Below, in pieces: positions 42,998-50,542 of a stretch of DNA of 64,000 nt; positions within the stretch are counted from its first letter, which is position 1, and each line of letters opens with the position of its first letter. The stretch is from Conexibacter woesei DSM 14684 (GTDB lineage: Bacteria; Actinomycetota; Thermoleophilia; Solirubrobacterales; Solirubrobacteraceae). The notes under the pieces are model-generated. The model saw nothing but the letters and a program-made list of their open reading frames with translations. It had not been told where the DNA came from and made no database searches. The stretch is from contig NC_013739.1 in assembly GCF_000025265.1 (NCBI RefSeq), forward strand, positions 248,001 to 312,000, written 5' to 3'. The position numbers and the translations under genes were made by a program.

Positions 42998-43878
42998 GCG
43001 CGCTGGTTTGCTCGGAGGGTGATGAGCGCGAGCACCGTCGCGACGCCGCGCCACTCCAGCGCGGCGGCAACCGACGAGGAGGGGAAGTCGACGGTCCAGC
43101 CGCCGTCGGGCTGCTGCCGCGCCTCCAGCTCGTCGAGCTGACGGGCGATCGCCGCGGCCGGCATCAGCCGCCGCAGCGGGCGGTCGGGCAGCGGGGCGAT
43201 CTCGAGCGAGCGCAGCTTCTCGCCCTCGACGCCACCTGCAACCGCCAGCTCGCCGGACGCCGGGACGAACGCCGCCGTGCGCTCCATCAGCCCCTCGGCC
43301 TCCGGCCGCGCGCCGAGCGCCGCGTCGAGGAACTGGAGCGTGTACTTCAGCTCGTAGGCGTGACCGGGCTGCTCCTGCGCGGCGATCCGCTCCAGCGTCC
43401 AGTCGGTCACCTGCGCGAGCCACGGGTGGGCGGCGACGGTGGGATCGTGCGCGGCGGCGCGGAGCGCGTGGCCGGCGACCGCGGCCGTGATGTGGAGCGA
43501 CGGGACGCCGGGGTCGGCGCCGGCCCACCAGCGCGCGGTGCCGGGTCCGGCGGCGCCCGCGACCGAGAACGGCAGACCGCCGCCAGGCAGCGTCGCGGTC
43601 GCCAGCCAGTCGCACAGCGCCGCGCCCATCGGGCTCGTCGCCGGCGCGGCCTCCTCCAGCACCTCGAACGCATGCAGCGCGCCCGCCGGCTGGCTGCTCG
43701 GGCTGCGCAGGTCGGCTTCGAGCGCCCAGCCGAAGCCGCCGTCGGGGTTGCGGTAGGCCGACAGCGCGGCCAGCAGCCCGGCCGGCTCCTCCTGTCCGAG
43801 CAGGACGGCGAGGCGGCGCCGGTCGAGCAGGCGCGCATGGGTGGCCATGAAGGTCTCTGCGTTCGCGAGGTCGATCAT
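42994..43878 (-). CDS. Terpene-cyclase/prenyltransferase-fold (QW-repeat) protein of unknown function
   Basis: A 294-residue protein; ATG at 43878 (MIDLANAETFMATHARLLD) has GGAGG ten bases upstream. Two QW-like repeats are visible, YRNPDGGFGWALE near residue 44 and RQQPDGGWTVDFP near residue 260, with alpha-helical hairpins between, as in the (alpha/alpha) toroid of squalene cyclases and protein prenyltransferases. There is no DxDD or other catalytic signature, so it is probably not a cyclase. It overlaps the hydroxylase gene by four bases at the 3' end and is divergent from the hemoglobin gene. No further function assigned. Confidence 0.7.
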   Translation of the reverse strand: MIDLANAETFMATHARLLDRRRLAVLLGQEEPAGLLAALSAYRNPDGGFGWALEADLRSPSSQPAGALHAFEVLEEAAPATSPMGAALCDWLATATLPGGGLPFSVAGAAGPGTARWWAGADPGVPSLHITAAVAGHALRAAAHDPTVAAHPWLAQVTDWTLERIAAQEQPGHAYELKYTLQFLDAALGARPEAEGLMERTAAFVPASGELAVAGGVEGEKLRSLEIAPLPDRPLRRLMPAAAIARQLDELEARQQPDGGWTVDFPSSSVAAALEWRGVATVLALITLRANQRA

Positions 43879-43912
43879 GGAGCCGATCCTCCCCGCTGAC
43901 GGACGTCCCGTC

Positions 43913-43941
43913 TTGAAGCTTTCGGACACGCGGGCTACGAT
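43913..43941 (+). promoter_or_regulatory. Promoter of the truncated hemoglobin gene
   Basis: TTGAAG (43913) and TACGAT (43936) with a 17-base spacer. The -10 runs into the palindrome at 43938, so the likely start site is inside the operator. Confidence 0.6.
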
Positions 43942-43957
43942 AGTCAACGTACTATCG
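43938..43957. promoter_or_regulatory. Operator palindrome at the hemoglobin promoter
   Basis: CGATAGT-CAACGT-ACTATCG, perfect seven-base arms. The ATAGT...ACTAT core has the look of sites for small winged-helix regulators such as Rrf2 or MarR types, but none is encoded next to it. Confidence 0.6.
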
Positions 43958-43983
43958 AGACAGATCGCACGCGGGGAGCAGCG

Positions 43984-44442
43984 ATGACGACGTTGTACGA
44001 CTACGCCGGCGGCCGGGACGCGATCGTGCGACTCGCCGAGATCCACTACGGCCGCTGCCTGACCGACCCAGTCCTGTCGCAGGTGTTCGGGACCCAGGGT
44101 TCCGCGACGCACGCAGGACACCTCGCCGACTGGCTGACCGAGGTCTTCGGCGGCCCCAAGCTCTACACCGAGCGCCACGGCGGCCACGAGGCGCTGCTGC
44201 GCCACCACGCCAACCGCTCGATTGCCGAGCCGCAGCGGGCGCGCTTCGTCGCGGTCTTCCTCGAATCGTGCGATGCGGCTGGCCTGCCGGCCGAGCCGCG
44301 CTTCCGCGAGCGCCTGCGCGAGTACCTCGAGTGGGGCACCGCGATCGCGCTCGACGTCTCTCAGCCCGGGGCCGACGTCACGAGCGACGATCCGGTCCCC
44401 GTCTGGGACTGGGGTCCCGCGGGGCCGCCGCCGCGCGCGTGA
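43984..44442 (+). CDS. Group II truncated hemoglobin
   Basis: A 152-residue globin. Opening LYDYAGGRDAIVRLAEIHYGR, then FGGPKLYTERHGGHEALLRHHANRSI holds the E and F helix regions with the proximal His in LRHHAN, and W in LEWGTAIAL at the G helix end is typical of trHbII. Such proteins bind O2 and NO and protect against nitrosative or oxidative stress. A strong ribosome binding site (GGGGAGC) precedes the ATG. The 3' end overlaps the convergent WYL regulator by 65 bases. Confidence 0.85.
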   Translation: MTTLYDYAGGRDAIVRLAEIHYGRCLTDPVLSQVFGTQGSATHAGHLADWLTEVFGGPKLYTERHGGHEALLRHHANRSIAEPQRARFVAVFLESCDAAGLPAEPRFRERLREYLEWGTAIALDVSQPGADVTSDDPVPVWDWGPAGPPPRA

Positions 44443-45376
44443 ACGCCTCGGCCAGCCGCTCGACCTCGGCGACGAACTCCGGCGGGTCGAGCACCTCGAA
44501 CTCGCAGCGCATCGACGCGACGTAGACCGCGAGGCCGCCCCACCAGTCGTCCGCCGTGGTCAGCAGGCAGGTGTCGTCGTCGACCGCGGTCAGCGCGGCG
44601 GTCAGCTGCGGCACCTGGCGCGCGGCCTCCTCGCGCGGGATGTGCAGCAGCACGCGCCCCTCCTTGCGCCCGCGGGCGCGCACGACGTTGCGCTCGACGT
44701 ACGCCGCGACGTCCTCCTCCGGCGGCTCGCGCGGCTCGAAGCGACGGTCGCGCATCGGCGTCCCGTCGATCCGGTCGACGCGGAAGGTGCGCCAGTCGTC
44801 GCGCTCGACGTCCCAGGCGACGAGGTACCAGCGGCGGTCGGCGTGGACGAGCCGGCTCGGCTCGACCAGCCGCCGTGCGCTCGTCCCGTCGTAGCGCCGG
44901 TAGGCGAAGCGCAGTCGCTCGCCGTCGCGCGCCGCGCTCGCGATCAGGCTGAGCAGCTCGTGATCGACCGCGGCGCCCGGGTTCGGCAGCGCGGCGGTGA
45001 ACGCGCCGAGCGCGGCGACGCGCCGCCGCAGGCGGTTCGGCAGCACCTGCTCCAGCTTCGCGAGCGCGCGCACGGAGCTCTCCTCGATTCCGGCGACGGT
45101 GCCGTTCGTCGCGGTCCGCAGGCCGACCGCGACGGCGATCGCCTCCTCGTCGTCGAGCAGCAGCGGCGGCAGCTCGGCGCCCGCGCCGAGCCGGTAGCCG
45201 CCCGCGACGCCGCGCGTCGCGTCGACCGGGTAGCCCAGCTCGCGCAGCTTGTCGACGTCGCGCCGGACGGTGCGAGTCGTCACGTCGAGCCGCTCGGCGA
45301 GGTCGGTGCCCGACCACTCGCGCCGCGTCTGCAGCAGCGAGAGGAGGCGGAGCAGTCGTCCGGACGTTTCGAGCAT
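44378..45376 (-). CDS. WYL-domain transcriptional regulator
   Basis: A 332-residue protein with an HTH_11 N-terminus (LLRLLSLLQTRREWSGTDLAERL, VTTRTVRRDVDKLRELGYPV) and a WYL domain (RYDGTSARRLVEPSRLVHADRRWYLVAWD, then RTFRVDRI) followed by the WCX C-terminal part. These regulators sense nucleotides or other small ligands. It is divergent from an epoxide hydrolase gene with a small palindrome at 45399 between them, and probably controls it. Confidence 0.92.
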   Translation of the reverse strand: MLETSGRLLRLLSLLQTRREWSGTDLAERLDVTTRTVRRDVDKLRELGYPVDATRGVAGGYRLGAGAELPPLLLDDEEAIAVAVGLRTATNGTVAGIEESSVRALAKLEQVLPNRLRRRVAALGAFTAALPNPGAAVDHELLSLIASAARDGERLRFAYRRYDGTSARRLVEPSRLVHADRRWYLVAWDVERDDWRTFRVDRIDGTPMRDRRFEPREPPEEDVAAYVERNVVRARGRKEGRVLLHIPREEAARQVPQLTAALTAVDDDTCLLTTADDWWGGLAVYVASMRCEFEVLDPPEFVAEVERLAEAFTRAAAAPRDPSPRRGPDRRS

Positions 45377-45398
45377 CTGCCGAGGATCTTCGCAATAG

Positions 45399-45415
45399 AG
45401 GACCGAAATGGTCCT
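45399..45415. promoter_or_regulatory. Operator candidate between WYL regulator and epoxide hydrolase
   Basis: AGGACC-GAAAT-GGTCCT, perfect six-base arms, 23 bases from the regulator start and 24 from the hydrolase ATG, in a 62-base shared region. Confidence 0.55.
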
Positions 45416-45438
45416 AAAGCCGTTGGAGGATACCTCCC

Positions 45439-46593
45439 ATGACGAACTCCACCGCCGCTTCCACCGCCGTCCGCCCCTTCACGATCGACGTGCCGCAGGC
45501 CGATCTGGACGACCTGCGCGATCGTCTCGCCCGCACCCGCTGGGTCGACGAGCTGCCCGGTGCGGGCACCGACTACGGGATGCCGCTGGCGACCGTCCGC
45601 GCGCTCGCCGACCACTGGCAGGACAGCTTCGACTGGCGCGCGCAGGAGGCGAAGCTGAACGAGCTGCCGCATTTCGTGACCGAGATCGACGGCGAGCAGA
45701 TCCACTTCCTCCACATCCGCTCGCCGCATGCGGACGCGCTGCCGCTCGTGATGACGCACGGCTGGCCGAAGACGTTCACCGAGCTGCTGGCGCTGGTCGG
45801 CCCGCTGACCGATCCGGTCGCGCACGGGGGCGAGGCGAAGGACGCCTTCCACGTCGTGATCCCGTCGCCGCCCGGCTACGCCTTCTCCGGTCCGACGCGC
45901 TCGAAGGGGTGGAACTACCCGCGGATCGCGCGCGCCTGGGACACGCTGATGAAGCGGCTCGGCTACGCGCGCTACGGCGCGCAGGGCGGCGACCTCGGCT
46001 CGCTCGTCGGGCTCGCGCTCGGGCGCCTCGCGCCGGAGGGCCTGATCGGCACGCACGTGATGCAGATCTTCGCGTTCCCGTCCGGCGACCCGGCAGAGCT
46101 GGAGAAGCTCGACGAGCACGACAGAGCGGGCGAGAGAATCGGCGAGGACTTCATGGCCAAGGCCGGCTACCACGCGATGTCGTCGAGCCGTCCGAACACG
46201 ATCGGCACCGCGCTCAACGACTCGCCGGCCGGCACGCTCGCCTGGCTGCTGGAGCTGCCGACGAACTGGGGTGAGACGCCGCTCGACCAGCTCGACAAGG
46301 ACGCGCTGCTGACCGACGTGACGATCTACTGGGTCACGCGGACCGTCGCCTCGGCCGCGCGGATCTACTACGAGGACGCGCACAGCGGCGAGGACTGGGA
46401 CGCGAACAACCCGACCCCGACTGGCGTCGCCGTCTTCCCGTGGGACTTCCAGTCGGTGCGCGCGTTCGCCGAGCGGGCGAACACGAACATCGTCCACTGG
46501 AAGCGGATGGAGTACGGCAGCCACTTCGCCGCGATCGACGCGCCGGAGCTGCTCGTCGCCGACCTGCGCGAGTTCTACGGCGGATTGCGGTAG
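45439..46593 (+). CDS. Epoxide hydrolase (EHN-domain type)
   Basis: A 384-residue hydrolase with the N-terminal EHN domain (FTIDVPQADLDDLRDRLARTRW) then the alpha/beta core. HGWP (107-110) forms the oxyanion loop, D185 in AQGGDLGS is the nucleophile and the His in EYGSHFAAIDAPELL is the base. Such enzymes open epoxides to diols for detoxification or catabolism. It is probably controlled by the divergent WYL regulator. Confidence 0.93.
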   Translation: MTNSTAASTAVRPFTIDVPQADLDDLRDRLARTRWVDELPGAGTDYGMPLATVRALADHWQDSFDWRAQEAKLNELPHFVTEIDGEQIHFLHIRSPHADALPLVMTHGWPKTFTELLALVGPLTDPVAHGGEAKDAFHVVIPSPPGYAFSGPTRSKGWNYPRIARAWDTLMKRLGYARYGAQGGDLGSLVGLALGRLAPEGLIGTHVMQIFAFPSGDPAELEKLDEHDRAGERIGEDFMAKAGYHAMSSSRPNTIGTALNDSPAGTLAWLLELPTNWGETPLDQLDKDALLTDVTIYWVTRTVASAARIYYEDAHSGEDWDANNPTPTGVAVFPWDFQSVRAFAERANTNIVHWKRMEYGSHFAAIDAPELLVADLREFYGGLR

Positions 46594-46605
46594 GACTCAG
46601 CGACG

Positions 46606-47733
46606 ATGCCACGCGTGCGGACGATCACCGACCGGGAGCTGACGCTGTCACTGCTCGCCCGGCAGCTGCTGCTGGAGCGGCGGCGGCTGCCGGCCGCGGA
46701 GGCGGTGCGCCGCCTCGTCGCGCTGCAGGCGCAGTACTCGCCGTCGCCGTACATCGCGCTGCACGCGCGCGTCGAGGGGTTCGCGATCGCCGACCTGGAG
46801 CGCGCGCTGCGCCGCGGCACGGTCGTCAAGTCGACGCTGATGCGCGGCACGCTCCACCTCGTGCACGCGGCCGCTTACCCGGCGTACGCGTCGGCGTGGC
46901 GCTTCCAGGCACGTCGGATGCTGGCGCCGAGAGAACGGGCGCTCGACGGCGGCGCGCCGGCGCTCGTCGCGGCGCTCGCGGACTTCCTGCGCGAGCCGCG
47001 CACGACCGACGAGATCCGCGCGCTGGTACGCGAGCTGACGGACGGGCGGCTGTCGGACGGGAGCGAGGGCCTCGACTTCGCGCGCGGCTCGCTGCCGCTC
47101 GTGCACGTGCCGCCGTCGGGCCTCTGGCGTCAGCACGGCAAGTTCTCGCTCGTGCGCTGGGAGACGTCGGGGCGTGGGCGCGCGGCGGTGCCGGAGGATC
47201 CGGCTGCCGGGACGGTCGCGCTGGTGCGCGACTACCTCGCGGCGTTCGGCCCGTCGACGCGCGAGGATCTCGCCGCGTTCACGTGGCTGCGCTTCCACCA
47301 GCTCGATCCCGCGCTGTCCGCACTGGAGCCGCTGCGGCGGCTCACCGACGCGCGCGGGCGTGAGCTGCTCGACCTGCCGCGCGCGCCGCTGCCGCGCGAG
47401 GACGTCGCGACGCCGGTCCGCTTTCTCGCGAAGTGGGACGCGGCGATCATCTCCCACCGCGACCGCACGCGGATCGTGCCGCCCGGCTTCGCGCAGCAGG
47501 TGTACGCCGCCAGAAACGGCGAGGTCGCGCCGACGTTCCTCGTCGACGGCCAGGTCGCGGGGACGTGGCGGGACCGCGAGGAAGACGGCGAGGCGGTCCT
47601 CGAGGCCCGTTCGCTGATCGGCGGCAGCGGCTCGCTGCCGCCGGACTTCGAGCAGGAGGCCGAGCGCCTGCTCGCGCTGCTGCACCCGGCCGCGCGGCGG
47701 CGCCGCGTCGAGCTGGTGCGCGACGCCGCCTAG
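46606..47733 (+). CDS. AlkZ-like winged-helix DNA glycosylase (HTH_42 family)
   Basis: A 375-residue protein of the family that includes Streptomyces AlkZ, which unhooks DNA crosslinks made by azinomycin. The catalytic QxQ motif is present as Q41-A-Q43 in LVALQAQYSPSPY. SWRFQARRML, a winged-helix block (PSTREDLAAFTWL) and FLAKWDAAIISHRDRTRIVP follow the family order. It may repair alkylated or crosslinked bases. An IS481-family element is inserted exactly at its TAG stop; the codon is kept, so the protein is intact. Confidence 0.85.
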   Translation: MPRVRTITDRELTLSLLARQLLLERRRLPAAEAVRRLVALQAQYSPSPYIALHARVEGFAIADLERALRRGTVVKSTLMRGTLHLVHAAAYPAYASAWRFQARRMLAPRERALDGGAPALVAALADFLREPRTTDEIRALVRELTDGRLSDGSEGLDFARGSLPLVHVPPSGLWRQHGKFSLVRWETSGRGRAAVPEDPAAGTVALVRDYLAAFGPSTREDLAAFTWLRFHQLDPALSALEPLRRLTDARGRELLDLPRAPLPREDVATPVRFLAKWDAAIISHRDRTRIVPPGFAQQVYAARNGEVAPTFLVDGQVAGTWRDREEDGEAVLEARSLIGGSGSLPPDFEQEAERLLALLHPAARRRRVELVRDAA

Positions 47734-47734
47734 C
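47729..47734. repeat. Left target-site duplication of the IS481-family element
   Basis: CCTAGC, repeated exactly at 48773-48778. It fits the NCTAGN target preference described for Bordetella IS481. It contains the TAG stop of the upstream gene and, on the other strand, the TAG stop of the transposase. Confidence 0.9.
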
Positions 47735-48686
47735 TGTAAGAGCTAGGGAGGTTGTTCAGCTCGCGGAGGCGGGCTGCCGGGGGCTTGTGGCTGAGGGAGC
47801 CGTGTGGGCGGCGATGGTTGTAGGTGAAGAGCCAGCCGTCAAGGGCTGCGGTGCGTTCTGCGCTTGAGGCGTAGATCGCGCCGTAGGCCCAGCCCTCGAT
47901 CATCGTGCGGATGAACCGCTCAGCTTTTCCGTTGGTGCGGGGCCGGTAGGGCCGGGTGCGGAGGTGTCGGACGCCTTGAAGACGGCAAGCGATCGCGTGC
48001 AGCGTTGATCGGTAGCCCGAGCCGTTGTCGGTCATCACGCGCTCGACGGTGATTCCGTGGCGGCGATAGTGGCGGATCGCGCGGCGCAAGAACCCAGCGA
48101 CCGTCGTTCCTCTTTCGTCGGGCAAGACCTCGACGTAGGCCAGGCGAGTCGCGTCGTCGACGCAGACGTGAACGTAGTCCCAGCCCGCCCCTCGCGCGCG
48201 ATGCATCCCGCTCTTGCGGCCGGTGACGCGGTGCCCGGCGCCGCCATGGATGCGGCCGAGCTTCTTGACGTCGATGTGCAACAGCTCGCCCGGTCGGGCT
48301 CGCTCGTAGCGGTTGGGTGGCTCGGGCGGGTCCAGCCGAGAGCGCTTGCCGAGATTGATCCGCCGCAGGACCGCTGAGACGGTCGAAAGCGCCATTCCCA
48401 GGCAGAGGGCGATCTCGGCAGCGGTCATCCGCAACCGGCGCAACGCAGCGATCAACTGGACCCGGTCCTCGGGCGTGCGCGTCGGGCTGCGCTTCGGGGT
48501 CGAGGCCCGGTCGACCAACCCCATCGAGCCCTCGGCCCGGTAGCGGCCGATCCACTTCGAGCAGGTGCGGTCGCTCACTCCGGCCGCTTGCGCGGCCTCC
48601 GCGATCGACCACCCCTGCTCGACCACCCGAAGCACCATCCGCTCACGGCCCTTCGGGCCGAGAGGCGCGTTAGCGTGCAACTTCAT
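47730..48686 (-). CDS. IS481-family transposase
   Basis: A 318-residue transposase. Two helix-turn-helix regions (WSIAEAAQAAGVSDRTCSKWI and MTAAEIALCLGMALSTVSAVL) precede the rve core. The catalytic triad is D139 (HIDVKKLG), D220 (MTDNGSGY) and E256 (NGKAERFI), with 35 residues between the last two. The start has AAGGAGG upstream. The frame is not closed inside the element: the last codon AGC and the stop TAG are made with target DNA (CTAG). The gene looks intact and the element potentially active. Confidence 0.95.
   Translation of the reverse strand: MKLHANAPLGPKGRERMVLRVVEQGWSIAEAAQAAGVSDRTCSKWIGRYRAEGSMGLVDRASTPKRSPTRTPEDRVQLIAALRRLRMTAAEIALCLGMALSTVSAVLRRINLGKRSRLDPPEPPNRYERARPGELLHIDVKKLGRIHGGAGHRVTGRKSGMHRARGAGWDYVHVCVDDATRLAYVEVLPDERGTTVAGFLRRAIRHYRRHGITVERVMTDNGSGYRSTLHAIACRLQGVRHLRTRPYRPRTNGKAERFIRTMIEGWAYGAIYASSAERTAALDGWLFTYNHRRPHGSLSHKPPAARLRELNNLPSSYS
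47735..47758 (+). repeat. Left terminal inverted repeat of the IS
   Basis: Begins TGTAAGAGCTAG and ends GGAGGTTGTTCA; pairs with the complement of 48749-48772. Confidence 0.88.
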
Positions 48687-48748
48687 CCGGTGTCCTCCTT
48701 GGGACTGACTGGCTTGAGCACCTGTCAGCCTCCAAGGAGGCCCGGATG

Positions 48749-48772
48749 AACAACCTCCTCAGGAACTACACC
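48749..48772 (-). repeat. Right terminal inverted repeat of the IS
   Basis: Read from the outside it begins TGTAGTTCCTGA and ends GGAGGTTGTTCA; the inner twelve bases are identical to the left repeat. Confidence 0.88.
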
Positions 48773-48778
48773 TAGCGG
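48773..48778. repeat. Right target-site duplication
   Basis: CCTAGC, identical to 47729-47734. Confidence 0.9.
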
Positions 48779-48822
48779 CGACGTGCTGCGCTGCAGCCGA
48801 CGCTCGCCCGGTGGCCGCCTGC

Positions 48823-49944
48823 CTACTGCGCGGTCAGATACCCGCCGCTCGGCCTCGCCGCCAGCCCGGTGCAGCCGCGCAGCGCCCGCCACTCCGCCTT
48901 GGCAGCGTCGCGTGCAGCGCCGCGCAGCGGGATCGGCGCGCCGTCCTCGATCACGGCCGGGCGCCAGGCGTAGCGGTCGACGCGGCGGCCGGTGATCGTC
49001 ACGGTCAGCACGCCGCTCGACGTTCTCGGCGGCCCTCTCGCGTAGAAGGCGAGGTTGCCGAGCCCGTACGCGACGAGCGTGCGGCCGCTGTAGCCGGCGC
49101 CGAGCGGCACGTGCGCGTGGGAGCCGGCGATGACGTCCGCGCCGGCCGCCGCGAGCAGTCTCGCGAGCGGTGGCTGGCGCGGGTTCGGACACTGCTGCAG
49201 CTCGGTGCCCCAGTGCAGGAAGACGACGACGGTGTCGGCGGTCGCGCGCGCCTCGCGAACCGCTCTCACGAGCGCGCCGAGGTCGCGCGCGGTCGCCATC
49301 CCCGGCTCGGCGTCGACCGCCATCCAGGCGGCGGCGAGCTCGTCGTCGAGCACCTGCGACGCGGCGACGATCGCGATCCGCTGGCCGTGCTTCTCGACCA
49401 CGAACGGCTTGAACGCCGCCTCCTCGTGGACGCCGACGCCGATCAGCGGGACGCCGGCGCCGCGAGCCGCCGCGAGCGTCTGCTCCAGCCCCGCGCGGCC
49501 GCAGTCCATCCCGTGGTTGTTGGCACCGCTGGCGACCGTCACGCCCGCGGATCTGAGTGCGGCGAACGCGCTCTCAGGCGCCGCGAACGCGAACTGCTTC
49601 GGCTGTCTGTCGGGACAGTCGCCGTCGCGCGTGACCGCCGTCTCGAGGTTGACGATCGAGAGGTCGGCGCCCTTCAGAAGCCGCGGCAGCGGATCGAGCG
49701 CGCGTGCGGGGTCGGCGGCGAGACGGCCGCGCAGCCCGTCCTCGAAGTGCACGTCGCCGCCGAACGCGAGCGTCACGGCCCGGCCGCTGCCGAGCGGGTC
49801 GGCCTCGGCTGCCGCGGCGGTGCCGGATCCGCCGTCGCCGTCACCGCTGTCGGCGAGTCGCACGACGAGGAACAGGACGAGCACGGTGACGATCGCGATC
49901 TGCGCGGCGCGCAGCCGCGGCGATGACGACGCGGGGGAGGACAC
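48823..49944 (-). CDS. CapA-family metallophosphoesterase-like protein, membrane anchored
   Basis: A 373-residue protein with one N-terminal membrane segment (IAIVTVLVLFLVVRLAD). The CapA/PgsA fold shows AFGGDVHFEDGL, LSIVNLETAVT, VASGANNHGMDCG, VVVFLHWGTELQQ and VIAGSHAHVPLG, which hold the metal-binding Asp, Asn and His residues. Members act in poly-gamma-glutamate export or other envelope tasks. No capB/capC genes are adjacent, so a poly-glutamate role is not supported here. Confidence 0.88.
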   Translation of the reverse strand: MSSPASSSPRLRAAQIAIVTVLVLFLVVRLADSGDGDGGSGTAAAAEADPLGSGRAVTLAFGGDVHFEDGLRGRLAADPARALDPLPRLLKGADLSIVNLETAVTRDGDCPDRQPKQFAFAAPESAFAALRSAGVTVASGANNHGMDCGRAGLEQTLAAARGAGVPLIGVGVHEEAAFKPFVVEKHGQRIAIVAASQVLDDELAAAWMAVDAEPGMATARDLGALVRAVREARATADTVVVFLHWGTELQQCPNPRQPPLARLLAAAGADVIAGSHAHVPLGAGYSGRTLVAYGLGNLAFYARGPPRTSSGVLTVTITGRRVDRYAWRPAVIEDGAPIPLRGAARDAAKAEWRALRGCTGLAARPSGGYLTAQ

Positions 49945-49986
49945 CGTCCCCCAGTTCGACGTCCCCCGCTCGTCTCTTGCCTCGGT

Positions 49987-50463
49987 CTACGGTGCCGCGT
50001 CCAGCTGCGGCTGGGGATCGCGCAGGCCGGCCTCGCCGACGCAGTCGATCGCATGGCCGTTGGTGGCGCGGGCGAGCAGCGCGTAGAGCGTCTCGCGCTC
50101 CTCGGCGCTGAGCCGCTGCAGCAGCTCCTCCTCGGCGTCCGCGACACGCTGCTCGGCGTCCTGCAGGACCTGCTCGCCCGCGGGCGTCAGCGCGACGATG
50201 TGCCGGCGGCGGTCCTCGGGCGAGCGGTGCCGCGTGACGTGGCCGCCCGCCTCCAGCTCGTTCAGCAGCCCGACGAGGTTCGTGCGATCGATCGACAGCG
50301 AGGCGGCGAGCGCCTGCTGCGTGCCGGGGCCGTGCTCGCGCAGCAGCGTCAGCGCGACGAGGTGCCGCGAGCGCATGCCGAGCGGCGCGAGCGCCGCCTC
50401 GGCGCGGCTGCGCGAGAGGCGGCCGAGGTGGTCGAGCAGAGCAGTGGACGAGTGGTCGGCCAT
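49987..50463 (-). CDS. MarR-family regulator of the divergent azoreductase
   Basis: A 158-residue winged-helix regulator; ATG at 50463 (MADHSSTALLDHLGRL) is chosen because the longer frame would cover the promoter region. The core reads LVALTLLREHGPGTQQALAASLSIDRTNLVGLLNELEAGGHVTRHRSPEDRRRHIVALT, split as recognition helix and wing. It has one Cys (DCVGEAG) near the C-terminus that could sense oxidants or quinones. A 31-base near-perfect palindrome lies in the shared promoter region. Confidence 0.9.
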   Translation of the reverse strand: MADHSSTALLDHLGRLSRSRAEAALAPLGMRSRHLVALTLLREHGPGTQQALAASLSIDRTNLVGLLNELEAGGHVTRHRSPEDRRRHIVALTPAGEQVLQDAEQRVADAEEELLQRLSAEERETLYALLARATNGHAIDCVGEAGLRDPQPQLDAAP

Positions 50464-50501
50464 CGCATCAAGTGTACGTCGGGCCAAATATGTACTACTC
50501 T

Positions 50502-50532
50502 GCAAATGGTTTGTGTCTTACAAACGATTTGC
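50502..50532. promoter_or_regulatory. Long operator between the MarR regulator and azoreductase
   Basis: GCAAATGGTTTGT-GTCTT-ACAAACGATTTGC, 12 of 13 pairs. Its A+T-rich arms stand out in this GC-rich window. It ends ten bases before the azoreductase ATG, directly followed by GGAGG. Confidence 0.8.
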
Positions 50533-50542
50533 GGAGGACCGC

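Larger units (their letters stand above)
47735..48772. mobile_element. Complete IS481-family insertion sequence (1038 bases)
   Basis: The element is bounded by imperfect 24-base inverted repeats beginning TGTA and sharing GGAGGTTGTTCA (18 of 24 matches), and flanked by a six-base direct repeat CCTAGC. It carries one transposase gene on the minus strand. GCCTCC-AA-GGAGGC (48730) is a subterminal palindrome. The insertion falls at the stop codon of the AlkZ-like gene and does not break any gene; the empty site can be rebuilt as one CCTAGC. Confidence 0.93.

Noticed and set aside
48823-49944. Poly-gamma-glutamate capsule locus
   Set aside because: Only a CapA-like protein is present; no capB or capC neighbours.
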